Below are positions 36,073 to 44,881 of a stretch of 64,000 nt of DNA, one piece after another. Position 1 is the stretch's first letter. Every line of letters starts with the position of its first letter. Made by a program: the position numbers and the translations under genes. The stretch comes from Roseburia_C amylophila (GTDB taxonomy: Bacteria; Bacillota; Clostridia; Lachnospirales; Lachnospiraceae). The stretch lies in NCBI RefSeq assembly GCF_025567465.1, contig NZ_JAOQKI010000002.1:62001-126000 (forward strand), read 5' to 3'. Under the pieces are notes generated by a model that was not told the origin of the DNA, made no database searches, and was given only the letters and a program-made list of their open reading frames with translations.

Positions 36073-37017
36073 TTATTTAAACATCTTTGTCTTAGCAAAG
36101 ATTAATGCAACAATGAGACTGCATACCACTGCGATTAATACGATAATAAGAAATCCATACGGACTCTCTGCAAATGGCATTCCCTTTGCAGCCACATTCA
36201 TGCCATACGCTGAGAATATCATAGTCGGAACAGAAAGTACAGCTGTAATTATGGCAAGCACCTTCATTACCACATTCAGATTGTTGGAAATAACTGATGC
36301 AAAAGCATCCATCATTCCACTCAAAATGCCGCTGTAAATATTTGCCATCTCAATTGCCTGCTTGTTTTCAACAATAACATCCTCAAGAAGTTCTTCATCT
36401 TCCTGATATTTTTTAATATTGTCATTTTTAAATAATTTTTCCAGTACTACCTCATTGGAGCGGAGTGCTGTCGTAAAGTAAACCAGACTCTTTTCCAATT
36501 TCAAAAGTTCAATTAACTCCCGGTTCTGTGTGGACTTGTGCAGCTTGTTTTCCACAATTTCACTCTGGCGGTCAATACTTCTTAAGTACTGTAAGAAAAG
36601 AGAGGATGTCCGATACAAAATCTGAAGCACAAAACGGGAACGCATGGCAGGATTAAAATCCCGCACCGTGCCATTAGCAAATGCTTCTAATATTGGAGTC
36701 TTCTCAAGGCTTACTGTAATGACTGCTTTTTTTACCACAAAAATAGAAAGTGGAATGGTATCATAAAGTTCCTTATCATTATGGGTTTCAATATTCGGGA
36801 TATTAACCAATACCATGGTATAATTCTCGTCTGTTTCAATACGCGAGCGCTCGTCCGTATCCAGTGCGGAACGCATGGCATCTGCATCAATTCCATACTG
36901 ATTTACCATTGCTGCGACTTCTGCCTCTGTTGGATTTACAAGGGATATCCAGCAATCCTCCCCTGGTGATTCAATTTCGGTGATACGGTTCTGTTCACTG
37001 CAATAGTACTTAATCAT
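36073..37017 (-). CDS. corA: CorA-family metal ion transporter
   Basis: A 314-residue inner-membrane channel for magnesium or related divalent ions. A long cytoplasmic helical funnel domain precedes two membrane helices at the C terminus. The signature YGMN loop sits near residue 271 between them, and the second helix is followed by FAKTKMFK. The start at 37017 follows GGAAGTGG; an in-frame start 16 codons up was rejected. A promoter and a terminator-like hairpin lie upstream (37048-37137), suggesting attenuation. Confidence 0.92.
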   Translation of the reverse strand: MIKYYCSEQNRITEIESPGEDCWISLVNPTEAEVAAMVNQYGIDADAMRSALDTDERSRIETDENYTMVLVNIPNIETHNDKELYDTIPLSIFVVKKAVITVSLEKTPILEAFANGTVRDFNPAMRSRFVLQILYRTSSLFLQYLRSIDRQSEIVENKLHKSTQNRELIELLKLEKSLVYFTTALRSNEVVLEKLFKNDNIKKYQEDEELLEDVIVENKQAIEMANIYSGILSGMMDAFASVISNNLNVVMKVLAIITAVLSVPTMIFSAYGMNVAAKGMPFAESPYGFLIIVLIAVVCSLIVALIFAKTKMFK

Positions 37018-37047
37018 CTTTCCACTTCCTTTCTCTTCATTTCCTGT

Positions 37048-37087
37048 AAAAAAAAACCCCATCAAAGCCGGAACACTTTGACAAGGG
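37048..37087 (-). terminator. Intrinsic terminator in the sigF-corA gap
   Basis: On the minus strand CCCTTGTCAAAG pairs with CTTTGATGGGG (37087-37057) and is followed by nine T (37056-37048). It ends sigF transcripts, but it also lies downstream of the corA promoter at 37109-37137, so it would cut corA transcripts as well unless bypassed. Confidence 0.8.
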
Positions 37088-37108
37088 AATCTCGCTTAAT
37101 CCTTTTTT

Positions 37109-37137
37109 AGTATATTTCCACCCCCTTTGTTTGTCAA
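37109..37137 (-). promoter_or_regulatory. Promoter for corA
   Basis: TTGACA at 37137-37132, a 17-base spacer and TATACT at 37114-37109 on the minus strand. The -35 box overlaps the sigF stop codon. Transcription would start near 37102, 85 bases before corA. Confidence 0.7.
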
Positions 37138-37856
37138 CCCTGACTCATGTATTTTCTCATCTGCAGTAATATTTTCTTCTCCATGCGGCTGACCTGTACC
37201 TGACTGGTGCCAAGCTTTGCAGCAATCTGGCTTTGCGTGGCATTTTCAAAATAACGCATCTTAATCAGCTGCTGCTCCCTTCCGGATAACTGTTGCAGCA
37301 ATTCTTCTATCAGAAGCTTATTTTCCAGTTCTTCCTGCGCATTCTTCTTATCCTTTAACCGGTCCAACAGATAGATTTCACTGCCATCCGACTGATAGAC
37401 GCTCTGGTAAATGGATTCTACTTCTCCATTGGCTTCCACTGCAAGGACAATCTCTTCCTCCGAAAGCCCGGTTTTTTCTGCCAGTTCCTTTAACTCCGGC
37501 TCCCTTCCAAGCATGTCTGTCAGTTCCTTTCTTGCATTGCTGATAAGATAGCCTTTTTCTTTCATGCTCCTGCTGACCTTCACCATGCCATCATCCCTTA
37601 AGAAGCGGCGTATTTCTCCCATAATCACCGGCACTGCATAAGTGGAAAAGCATACCTCATAACTTACATCAAATTTATCCACTGCCTTCATCAGTCCAAT
37701 GCATCCGATCTGAAACAGTTCTTCTTTATCATGTCCTCTTCCTAAAAATCTTTGTACCACACTCCAGACCAGCCCCTGATTTCCAAGCACCAGCGTATCT
37801 CTTGCCTGCTTATCCCCTTTGTGTGCCCGTTTGATATAAGCAATTGTCTGTTCCAT
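37134..37856 (-). CDS. sigF: Sporulation sigma factor F
   Basis: A 240-residue sigma-70 family protein with regions 2, 3 and 4, the first forespore-specific sigma factor. Region 2 includes HDKEELFQIGCIGLMKAVDKFD and FSTYAVPVIMGEIRRFL, and region 4 ends with the helix-turn-helix ATQSQIAAKLGTSQVQVSRME. Identity as SigF rather than SigG rests on its place directly after spoIIAA and spoIIAB. It starts 7 bases after the spoIIAB stop, with GTGGAG very close to the ATG. Confidence 0.94.
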   Translation of the reverse strand: MEQTIAYIKRAHKGDKQARDTLVLGNQGLVWSVVQRFLGRGHDKEELFQIGCIGLMKAVDKFDVSYEVCFSTYAVPVIMGEIRRFLRDDGMVKVSRSMKEKGYLISNARKELTDMLGREPELKELAEKTGLSEEEIVLAVEANGEVESIYQSVYQSDGSEIYLLDRLKDKKNAQEELENKLLIEELLQQLSGREQQLIKMRYFENATQSQIAAKLGTSQVQVSRMEKKILLQMRKYMSQG

Positions 37857-37863
37857 TCTCCAC

Positions 37864-38295
37864 TTAACTTTCCCGCACCAGATTTTTTTTCATTTTTATA
37901 ACAGTTCCTTCTCCGACCTTTGACCGTACTTCTACTTCATCCATGAAAGCCTCCATAAAAGAAAAGCCCATACCGGACCGCTCCAGCTCCGGCCTTGTTG
38001 TAAAAAACGGCTCCTTTGCCCGTTCAATATCAGCAATTCCCTTCCCGCTGTCTTTTACGGTAATATGTACGGTACTTCCGGAAAGACAGCACTGCATCAC
38101 TACCGTTCCTTCCTTTTCTTCATAACCATGGATAATGGCATTGGTTACCGCCTCCGATACCGCAGTTTTAATATCCTCTAACTCATCCAGTGTGGGATTC
38201 ATCTGGGCGCAAAATGCTGCTACCGCTACTCTGGCAAATCCTTCATTTACGGATAATGCCTCAAATTCCAGTTTCATCTTATTTCTTCTTCCCAT
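37864..38295 (-). CDS. spoIIAB: Anti-sigma F factor (serine kinase)
   Basis: A 143-residue GHKL-type protein that holds sigma F inactive and phosphorylates SpoIIAA. The ATP-site boxes are SEAVTNAIIHGYEE (N box), KDSGKGI (G1) and ERSGMGFSFM (G2). The start at 38295 was chosen because GGAGG lies eight bases upstream; two other in-frame starts (38316 and 38277) are possible, and the conserved part begins at KLEFEALSVNE. It lies between spoIIAA and sigF. Confidence 0.94.
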   Translation of the reverse strand: MGRRNKMKLEFEALSVNEGFARVAVAAFCAQMNPTLDELEDIKTAVSEAVTNAIIHGYEEKEGTVVMQCCLSGSTVHITVKDSGKGIADIERAKEPFFTTRPELERSGMGFSFMEAFMDEVEVRSKVGEGTVIKMKKNLVRES

Positions 38296-38318
38296 ATTTA
38301 TAGCCTCCATTTTCATAC

Positions 38319-38639
38319 CTACTTCTTCTCCCCTTCTTTCATCTGAACCAGTTTATGCAGACCTGATACCACAAAAATTTTCCGGATCCGCTCATTCATA
38401 TTCTCTGCCACCACTTTTCCGCCGCTGTAATTCATGTTCCGGCACCTTCCGATTACCACGCCAATCCCTGAGCTGTCCATAAATTCTGTACCGGCAAAAT
38501 CAAAAACCAGTTTGTTAACCCGGTAAGAATCAATCAGTAAATCTGCCTCTGCCCGCAGCTGTGTGGCGCAATGATGATCCAACTCCTTTGGCACCCGGAT
38601 GGTAAGACATCCATTTTCTAATTCATACTTAAATTCCAT
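38319..38639 (-). CDS. spoIIAA: Anti-anti-sigma F factor
   Basis: A 106-residue STAS-domain protein. When unphosphorylated it binds SpoIIAB and frees sigma F in the forespore. The phosphorylated serine lies in the conserved FMDSSGIGVVIGR motif, residues 53-65. The start at 38639 follows GGAGG. It is the first gene of the spoIIA operon; no convincing sigma-H promoter was recognised, and a hairpin plus T-run lies just upstream at 38666-38691. Confidence 0.94.
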   Translation of the reverse strand: MEFKYELENGCLTIRVPKELDHHCATQLRAEADLLIDSYRVNKLVFDFAGTEFMDSSGIGVVIGRCRNMNYSGGKVVAENMNERIRKIFVVSGLHKLVQMKEGEKK

Positions 38640-38665
38640 TCTTCTATCCTCCATATACATTACGT

Positions 38666-38822
38666 AAAAAGAATGTGCCCTGGCACATTCTCGCGCCTGC
38701 GGCGGTCGCTTGCGACATCTACCTTATACGCCGCAGTGTGCATCCTCGCGGTGCGTTTTGTAGTTTACAGGAAAGCAATTTCCTGTAAACTACAAAAGAC
38801 GCCCGGCAATCTGCCTGACGTC
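38666..38822 (-). repeat. Cluster of four hairpins upstream of spoIIAA
   Basis: Read on the minus strand: a terminator-type stem GACG..CGTC with TTTT (38822-38798) ending the TPR gene; a long stem around TAGTTTACAGGAAA/TTTCCTGTAAACTA (about 38802-38753) that shares sequence with the first, so the two could compete; TGCGGCG/CGCCGCA (38735-38698); and AGAATGTGCC/GGCACATTCT followed by TTTTT (38691-38666), terminator-like, ending 27 bases before the spoIIAA start. No gene is present. Confidence 0.65.
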
Positions 38823-38849
38823 TTTTGTAAACTGTTTTTCTTTATTCTG

Positions 38850-40232
38850 TTACTGTTCTGCATTCTGTAATTCTTCCAGATAGCGGGAAGAATTGGCTGC
38901 ACGTTCCGTATTCGGATAACCATCAATCACTTTCTGATAGTATTCGATGGCTTTTTCATTCTCGCCCAGATTCCGGTAGGTCTGTGCCAGATAATAAATC
39001 GCATTGCCATCCTGATATGTCTCATCCATCTCTACTACCTTTTCAAATCCGGTCTTCGCTTCTTCATAGTTATAATTACTGTATGCCTGATAACTGTCTG
39101 CATAAGTCACCTGAAGATACTGGTCATTTACAGTTGCGTTGATATTCTGATAAATTTCCTTTGCGGTATCGGAAAGGTTTTCTTCCTTCACACCGGAAAG
39201 TGCATCTCCTGCTGCTGTAATATCTCCCTCCTGGAAGGATTTATATGCTGAAAGCAGCTGGTCATAGCTGTTAATCTTATTGGAAGTCTCCTCGGAATCG
39301 CTTTTTGCAGAAGACACCTGCTGGTTCAGGTCATCAATCTGATTTTCCAGATTGGTAATCTGCTGATTCTTCGTGGTTATGGTATCATTTGCCTGAATCA
39401 CTGATGTATTGGCATCACTCTTTGCCTTCTGTCTTACACTTGGCACTACAAGGAAACAGGTGACTGCAACACCAATTGCCACCCCAAGCAAAATGGTCAG
39501 TATCGTGGCAAAACCTGAAGTATCTTTGAATTTTGTCGGCTGGATAATGAGGTCATTTCCACTCTTATAGGAAATAAGGTCATCTTCTTTCTTTTTCTTC
39601 TTACTGCTGTTGGCACTGCGCAGCATCTGATTGGTCTCTTTCATGTAACGCAGTGTAATCGTATTGCTGGAATCAATTTTCATAGCTGCCCGCAATGACT
39701 TCTTTGCCTGCTCGAATTTATTCTCTTTCATGTACAAAAGAGCCAGCAGCTGATGTCCCTTTACCAGTTTCGGGTTTAAGGACAATACCTTCTTCAACTG
39801 GATAATTGCAAGATCTGTACTATTCTGTCTGCAATATAACAATGCCTGATTGTATTTCTTAATGGTCTGATTTACCGTTTCTAACTGTGCCGGATTCTTC
39901 TGCACAGCGTCCAGATAACGTCCTGCATCATTATCCTTTGGCTGAAGGCTCTTACTAATCACCCATTCACCCATGGCAGATACCGCCTCACCGGTCTCAA
40001 AAAGTACCAGTCCCAGGAGATTTCTTGCCTGAATGTTCGTCTTATCAAACCGAAGACTCTTCTTAAGACTTTCAATCGCTCCGGATAAATCACGGACATT
40101 GCTTCGCTCTAATCCCTGATTATAATAATAATTAGAGGTCATCACAATTTTCTTATATACTTTTACGTCAATTCCACAGTTCGGACAACGGTTGTCCCCT
40201 GTCAGATCTGCTCCGCAATTATAACATTTCAT
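38850..40232 (-). CDS. Zinc-ribbon, TPR and coiled-coil membrane protein
   Basis: A 460-residue protein. Residues 1-22 form a zinc ribbon (CYNCGADL and CPNCGID). TPR repeats follow to about 200 in the cytoplasm, then a KKKKKED stretch, one membrane helix near 245-268 (TILLGVAIGVAVTCFLVVP), an outside coiled coil at about 275-320 (ITNLENQIDDLNQQV) and further TPR repeats to the end. The layout suggests a scaffold linking cytoplasm and envelope. The start follows TGAGG, 22 bases after the 46-codon gene. A terminator follows at 38798-38822. No specific function is recognised. Confidence 0.85.
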   Translation of the reverse strand: MKCYNCGADLTGDNRCPNCGIDVKVYKKIVMTSNYYYNQGLERSNVRDLSGAIESLKKSLRFDKTNIQARNLLGLVLFETGEAVSAMGEWVISKSLQPKDNDAGRYLDAVQKNPAQLETVNQTIKKYNQALLYCRQNSTDLAIIQLKKVLSLNPKLVKGHQLLALLYMKENKFEQAKKSLRAAMKIDSSNTITLRYMKETNQMLRSANSSKKKKKEDDLISYKSGNDLIIQPTKFKDTSGFATILTILLGVAIGVAVTCFLVVPSVRQKAKSDANTSVIQANDTITTKNQQITNLENQIDDLNQQVSSAKSDSEETSNKINSYDQLLSAYKSFQEGDITAAGDALSGVKEENLSDTAKEIYQNINATVNDQYLQVTYADSYQAYSNYNYEEAKTGFEKVVEMDETYQDGNAIYYLAQTYRNLGENEKAIEYYQKVIDGYPNTERAANSSRYLEELQNAEQ

Positions 40233-40254
40233 ACTTTACCTCACTTAACGAATT

Positions 40255-40395
40255 CTACTGTCGTCTTGCTTCTTTCATCATTTCTCTTAAAATGTCTGTC
40301 ATATCCGTTAAGTCCTGATTGTAAATAGCTTCCTCTGCCTCTTCTACTTCCAGGCTTGGTTTGAATTTCTTTAATTCTTCTTCAAAATCTATCAT
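40255..40395 (-). CDS. 46-residue acidic small protein coupled to folC
   Basis: The frame begins with ATG at 40395, which overlaps the folC stop as ATGA, and is preceded by AGGAGG. The product starts MIDFEEELKKFKP, continues LEVEEAEEAIYN and ends in a basic MMKEARRQ; it is probably helical, with charge moving from acidic to basic. It ends 22 bases before the TPR gene, so folC, this gene and the TPR gene form one unit. No family is recognised. Confidence 0.7.
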   Translation of the reverse strand: MIDFEEELKKFKPSLEVEEAEEAIYNQDLTDMTDILREMMKEARRQ

Positions 40396-41681
40396 GCTTC
40401 ATTTCCTCCTGCTATCTTTTCCAATTCTCCAATCAAATACAGGGAACCCGCACAGAATACCATCTGGTTGTCCTTCCTGTATTCCTTTACATATCTGTAT
40501 GCCTGTGCACAGTCTTCTATTACTACTGTTTCCCGGTCGTTTGCCATAAATTCATCCTGCAATTTCAATGGGTCTATTCCACGGCTGTCCGGGATGCGGG
40601 TCAGCACAATACTATCCCACGAAACTTCCTTGCACAGTACTTTTACTGCTTCTTTATGATTCTTCTCTTCCATCATGGAAAAAAGAAGAACCGGCTTTTC
40701 TTCCGCAATCTTCTGCACATTTTTCACAAAGTGGGCTATACCATCTGCATTATGTGCTCCGTCAAAATAGATAAATGGTTCTGCCTGCTGCATTCTGCCC
40801 ATCCATCTGGTATGTTCCATTGCAGAGATAATCTCTGCTTTTCCAATTCCGGTTTCCACCTGAAGGACAGATAACGCCCGATATGCCAGTGACGCATTCA
40901 TCATCTGATATTCTGCCGGAAACGGGATTTTCAAATCAACAACATCATACCCATTGGTATAACAAAAATCAATAGTTTTCCCGGTTATTTTATGAATTTT
41001 AAGACTTTCTAAAGAAATACAGTAATAAGGTGCTCTTTTTGCCCTTGCAGTCTGCCTTATCACTTCTGCCGCTGTTTCATTACTTCCATCAAAGATAACA
41101 GGAACGCCTTCTTTGATAATCCCTGCCTTTTCTCCTGCAATTGCTTCAATGGAATCTCCTAAAATCTGTGTATGTTCGAGACTGATAGATGTAATAATCG
41201 TAAGCAACGGTTCCTCAAATACATTCGTTGCATCTAACCTTCCGCCAAGTCCGGTCTCTAAAATAAGATAATGTACTTTCCGCTTCTGAAAAAGATACAT
41301 GCCCATGGCAAAAAGATATTCAAAAAATGCTGGATGCGGCAGTCCTTCTGCTTCCATCTGCTCTACCACCTTCTGCACTGCCTCAAAGCTTTCTACAAAT
41401 TCTTCCTGACTGCACTTTTCGCCATTGATTACGAAACGTTCTTCCATGCATACAAGGTGCGGAGAAGTAAAGAGTCCCACTTCACATCCATGTTCCACCA
41501 GCACCTGATTGATAAATGCACAGACACTTCCTTTGCCATTGCTTCCTGCCACATGGATGATTTCAAACTGATGCTCTCTGATAGAAAGTCTCTGCAGCAT
41601 TTCTTTCGTATGCTCTAAACTGTTTTTCTTTGTGAACTTTGGTATTTCATATATATAATTGCAAATCTCTTCATAAGTCAT
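40392..41681 (-). CDS. folC: Folylpolyglutamate/dihydrofolate synthase
   Basis: A 429-residue Mur-ligase-type enzyme that adds glutamate to folates. The P-loop AGSNGKGSVCAF is near residue 45, followed by TSPHLVCMEER, the LETGLGGRLDATN motif and SLEHTQILGDSIEAIAGEKAGI with its conserved histidine and lysine. The ATG at 41681 is preceded by GTGGTG; a GTG at 41693 is an alternative start. A promoter at 41701-41728 would leave a leader of only about a dozen bases. Confidence 0.93.
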   Translation of the reverse strand: MTYEEICNYIYEIPKFTKKNSLEHTKEMLQRLSIREHQFEIIHVAGSNGKGSVCAFINQVLVEHGCEVGLFTSPHLVCMEERFVINGEKCSQEEFVESFEAVQKVVEQMEAEGLPHPAFFEYLFAMGMYLFQKRKVHYLILETGLGGRLDATNVFEEPLLTIITSISLEHTQILGDSIEAIAGEKAGIIKEGVPVIFDGSNETAAEVIRQTARAKRAPYYCISLESLKIHKITGKTIDFCYTNGYDVVDLKIPFPAEYQMMNASLAYRALSVLQVETGIGKAEIISAMEHTRWMGRMQQAEPFIYFDGAHNADGIAHFVKNVQKIAEEKPVLLFSMMEEKNHKEAVKVLCKEVSWDSIVLTRIPDSRGIDPLKLQDEFMANDRETVVIEDCAQAYRYVKEYRKDNQMVFCAGSLYLIGELEKIAGGNEA

Positions 41682-41700
41682 TTTTGTCACCACTTTTCTA

Positions 41701-41728
41701 AGTATAATATAGTGGAAAATTTTTTCAA
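41701..41728 (-). promoter_or_regulatory. Promoter of the folC unit
   Basis: TTGAAA at 41728-41723, a 16-base spacer and TATACT at 41706-41701 on the minus strand. Confidence 0.55.
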
Positions 41729-41755
41729 GAGGTTATCCTGTTTCCATAAAAAGTT

Positions 41756-41778
41756 TTCGCCGCAGAAACTGCGGCGAA
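41756..41778 (-). terminator. Intrinsic terminator after valS
   Basis: A perfect 10-base stem TTCGCCGCAG/CTGCGGCGAA with a 3-base loop, followed on the minus strand by AACTTTTT. It lies 31 bases past the valS stop. Confidence 0.85.
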
Positions 41779-41808
41779 TCGACAATACCTGTCTTTTAAC
41801 TTTTGTAA

Positions 41809-44457
41809 CTATTTCATCTGAGCCAGACGCTCCTGTACGGTAGCCATCATCTGCTCATATTTTGCAAGCTTATCTTTCTCTTCCTGAATCTTTGCAGCAG
41901 GTGCCTTGCTTACAAACTTCTCATTATTTAACATGCCGTGGGAGCGGGCAAGTTCTTTCTTAAGACGCTCTTCTTCTTTCAAAAGACGCTCTTTTTCTTT
42001 TTCCATATCTACCAAGTCTTCCAACGGCATGTATACAACAGCTCCCGGAATAACTACGGATACTGCATCTTCTCCGATGCCTGCCTTATCGGACTGGACA
42101 TCAATCTCGCTGGCACTGATAAGATTCTGGTATGTTTTCTTCATGCTCTCGAAGGTCTCACAAAGTGCTTTGTCTTCAGATACGATAAATACCTTTGCCT
42201 TTCTGGATGGTGGAACATCCATCTCTGTTCTTAAGTTACGGATGCCTTTTACCAGCTCTTTTACATGAGCAAGCATCTCTTCTTCTGCCGAGAAATTCCA
42301 CTCTTCTTTGTAAACCGGCCAGTCAGCCAGCATAATGGTCTCTTCCTGCGGATTTAAGGTACAGTAGATTTCTTCTGTGATAAATGGCATATATGGATGT
42401 AATAATTTTAATGCCTGTCCTAATACAGTACGAAGTGTCCAGAGTGCACTGTTGGCAGCCCTGGCATCCTCGTCTTTCTTATAAGTACGAACTTTGGCAA
42501 TCTCGATATACCAGTCACAGAATTCATCCCAGATAAAGTCATATACTTTCTGTACTGCAATACCAAGTTCGAATTTATCCATATTTTCTGTTACTTCTTT
42601 GGTCAATGTATTAACTGCTGAAAGAATCCATTTATCTTCCGGTGCCAGGTCAGAAATTGCAGGCTTTGTTACTTCCATACCCTCTAAGTTCATCATAATG
42701 AAACGGGATGCATTCCACACTTTATTGGCAAAGTTACGGGATGCTTCTACACGCTCCCAGTAGAAACGCATATCATTTCCCGGTGCATTTCCGGTAATCA
42801 GTGTCAGTCTCAAGGCATCTGCACCATATTTATCAATAACCTCTAACGGGTCAATTCCATTTCCAAGAGATTTACTCATCTTACGGCCCTGGGAATCACG
42901 AACCAGTCCATGGAATAATACAGTATGGAATGGTGCTTTGCCCATCTGCTCATATCCTGAGAAAATCATACGGATTACCCAGAAGAAAATAATATCGTAT
43001 CCGGTTACTAATACATCATTCGGATAGAAATAATCTAAGTCTTCTGTTTTCTCCGGCCAGCCTAAGGTTGAGAATGGCCATAATGCAGAAGAGAACCAGG
43101 TATCCAGAGTATCCGGATCCTGTGTCATATGGGTGCAGCCGCACTTCGGACATTTCTCCGGTGCATTCTTAGATACTACCATTTCTCCGCATTCATCACA
43201 GTAATATGCAGGAATACGATGTCCCCACCAGAGCTGTCTGGAAATACACCAGTCACGGATATTATCCGTCCAGTTAAAGTAGGTTTTCTCCATACGTTTT
43301 GGAAGGAGCTTGATATCTCCATTCTTTACACCTTCTACTGCCGGTTTGATTAAATCATCCATTTTTACAAACCACTGCTGTTTAATCATTGGCTCTACGG
43401 TTGTGCCACAGCGGTCATGGGTTCCTACGTTATGGGAATGCGGAACAACTTTTACCAAAAGTCCTTCCTTCTCTAAATCCTCTACCAGTGCTTTCCGGCA
43501 TTCGTATCTGTCCATGCCCGCATATTTGCCGGCTTTGCTGTTCATGGTTGCATCATCATTGATAACAACGATTTCTTCCAGATTATGACGTTTTCCAACT
43601 TCAAAGTCGTTCGGGTCATGAGCCGGTGTAATCTTTACACATCCGGTTCCAAATTCTTTATCTACATAGGAGTCTGCAATAACCGGAATCTCACGGTCTG
43701 TCATCGGAAGCTTTAACATTTTTCCGATAATATCCTGATAACGTTCATCATCCGGATTTACTGCTACTGCAGTATCACCAAATAAAGTCTCCGGACGGGT
43801 GGTTGCGATTTCTACGAATCTTCCCGCTTCTCCTACTACCGGATAATTGATATGCCAGAAGAAGCCATCCTGTTCTTCATGTTCTACCTCGGCATCGGAA
43901 ATAGATGTCTTGCAGACAGGACACCAGTTTACAATACGGGAGCCTTTATAAATAAGACCTTTTTCATATAATTTTATAAATACTTCAAGAACTGCATCAG
44001 AGCATCCTTTATCCATGGTAAAACGTTCTCTACTCCAGTCCGCGGAAGAACCCATTTTCTTTAACTGGTTGATGATGCGGCTGCCATACTCATCCTTCCA
44101 CTCCCAGCATTTTTCTAAGAAGCCTTCTCTTCCGAGGTCATTCTTGTCAATTCCCTGCTTCTTTAAGGAATCAATAACCTTTACCTCTGTTGCAATGGCT
44201 GCATGGTCTGTTCCCGGCTGCCATAATGCATTATATCCCTGCATTCTCTTGTAACGGATTAATATATCCTGCATGGTATTATCCAATGCATGTCCCATAT
44301 GAAGCTGTCCGGTAATATTTGGCGGCGGCATTACAATGGTAAACGGTTTCTTGCTGCGGTCAGCCTGTGCATGGAAATATCCATTGTTTTCCCATTTCTT
44401 ATAAAGTCGGTCTTCAATCCCTTTTGGGTCGTAGGTTTTTGCAAGTTCTTTGCTCAT
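41809..44457 (-). CDS. valS: Valyl-tRNA synthetase
   Basis: An 882-residue class I synthetase that charges tRNA-Val. The HIGH motif is HMGH near residue 52 and the KMSKS motif is RKMSKSLGNG near 525. The editing domain (ATTRPETLFGDTAVAV) and the C-terminal coiled coil (EKEKERLLKEEERLKKEL) are in place, so it is complete. The start follows AGGAG. Expression is controlled by a T-box leader that ends at about 44885; a repeat element then lies between the leader and the gene. Confidence 0.97.
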   Translation of the reverse strand: MSKELAKTYDPKGIEDRLYKKWENNGYFHAQADRSKKPFTIVMPPPNITGQLHMGHALDNTMQDILIRYKRMQGYNALWQPGTDHAAIATEVKVIDSLKKQGIDKNDLGREGFLEKCWEWKDEYGSRIINQLKKMGSSADWSRERFTMDKGCSDAVLEVFIKLYEKGLIYKGSRIVNWCPVCKTSISDAEVEHEEQDGFFWHINYPVVGEAGRFVEIATTRPETLFGDTAVAVNPDDERYQDIIGKMLKLPMTDREIPVIADSYVDKEFGTGCVKITPAHDPNDFEVGKRHNLEEIVVINDDATMNSKAGKYAGMDRYECRKALVEDLEKEGLLVKVVPHSHNVGTHDRCGTTVEPMIKQQWFVKMDDLIKPAVEGVKNGDIKLLPKRMEKTYFNWTDNIRDWCISRQLWWGHRIPAYYCDECGEMVVSKNAPEKCPKCGCTHMTQDPDTLDTWFSSALWPFSTLGWPEKTEDLDYFYPNDVLVTGYDIIFFWVIRMIFSGYEQMGKAPFHTVLFHGLVRDSQGRKMSKSLGNGIDPLEVIDKYGADALRLTLITGNAPGNDMRFYWERVEASRNFANKVWNASRFIMMNLEGMEVTKPAISDLAPEDKWILSAVNTLTKEVTENMDKFELGIAVQKVYDFIWDEFCDWYIEIAKVRTYKKDEDARAANSALWTLRTVLGQALKLLHPYMPFITEEIYCTLNPQEETIMLADWPVYKEEWNFSAEEEMLAHVKELVKGIRNLRTEMDVPPSRKAKVFIVSEDKALCETFESMKKTYQNLISASEIDVQSDKAGIGEDAVSVVIPGAVVYMPLEDLVDMEKEKERLLKEEERLKKELARSHGMLNNEKFVSKAPAAKIQEEKDKLAKYEQMMATVQERLAQMK

Positions 44458-44518
44458 AATTGTTCTCCTTTTTTTAAATTGGACGTTTCGTAATTTGTAA
44501 AAGTGCTATCTTTATTAG

Positions 44519-44840
44519 TGGACATTTCAGTCATCTGAAAGGTATAGGACTTTTGATAGGAAATACTGATGTTCTAAAGGCACATGTTTTTCTTTTTGCT
44601 ATAAAGGCTGTCTTTCCAATATTTGACAAGCCAGCTTCACTGTTCGCCAATATGCGGATGCTATTTTAGTTTCCTATAAGCTGTCTACAAGCACTGTCCC
44701 GCATCCGCCTCTGTCGGACAGTACCGCCGTCCTGTCAAAGTAACGGAAAGACAGCCTGCAAGCAAGAAAAACATGTACCTTAGAGCAGCTAGTATTTCCT
44801 GTCAGATAAAGTCCTACATCTTTCAGATAACTGAAATGCC
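44519..44840 (-). repeat. Large near-palindromic repeat element, copy B (short form)
   Basis: A 322-base gene-free element between the T-box terminator and valS. The outer arms GGACATTTCAGTCATCTGAAAG and its partner near 44819-44840 pair, as do inner arms (GCTATAAAGGCTGTCTTTCC with GGAAAGACAGCCTGCAAGC). The central part is reduced to GCGGATGC/GCATCCGC (near 44654-44726) and lacks the three-way junction of copies A and C. Inner arms match copy C closely in the same orientation, so it is the same family with the middle lost or never gained. Confidence 0.8.
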
Positions 44841-44881
44841 TCAAATAAATATTCTATCTTCCACAAATACTATACTCATGC

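Noticed and set aside
38700..38822. CRISPR-like or REP array
   Set aside because: The hairpins are of different sequence and spacing, with no regular repeat unit.
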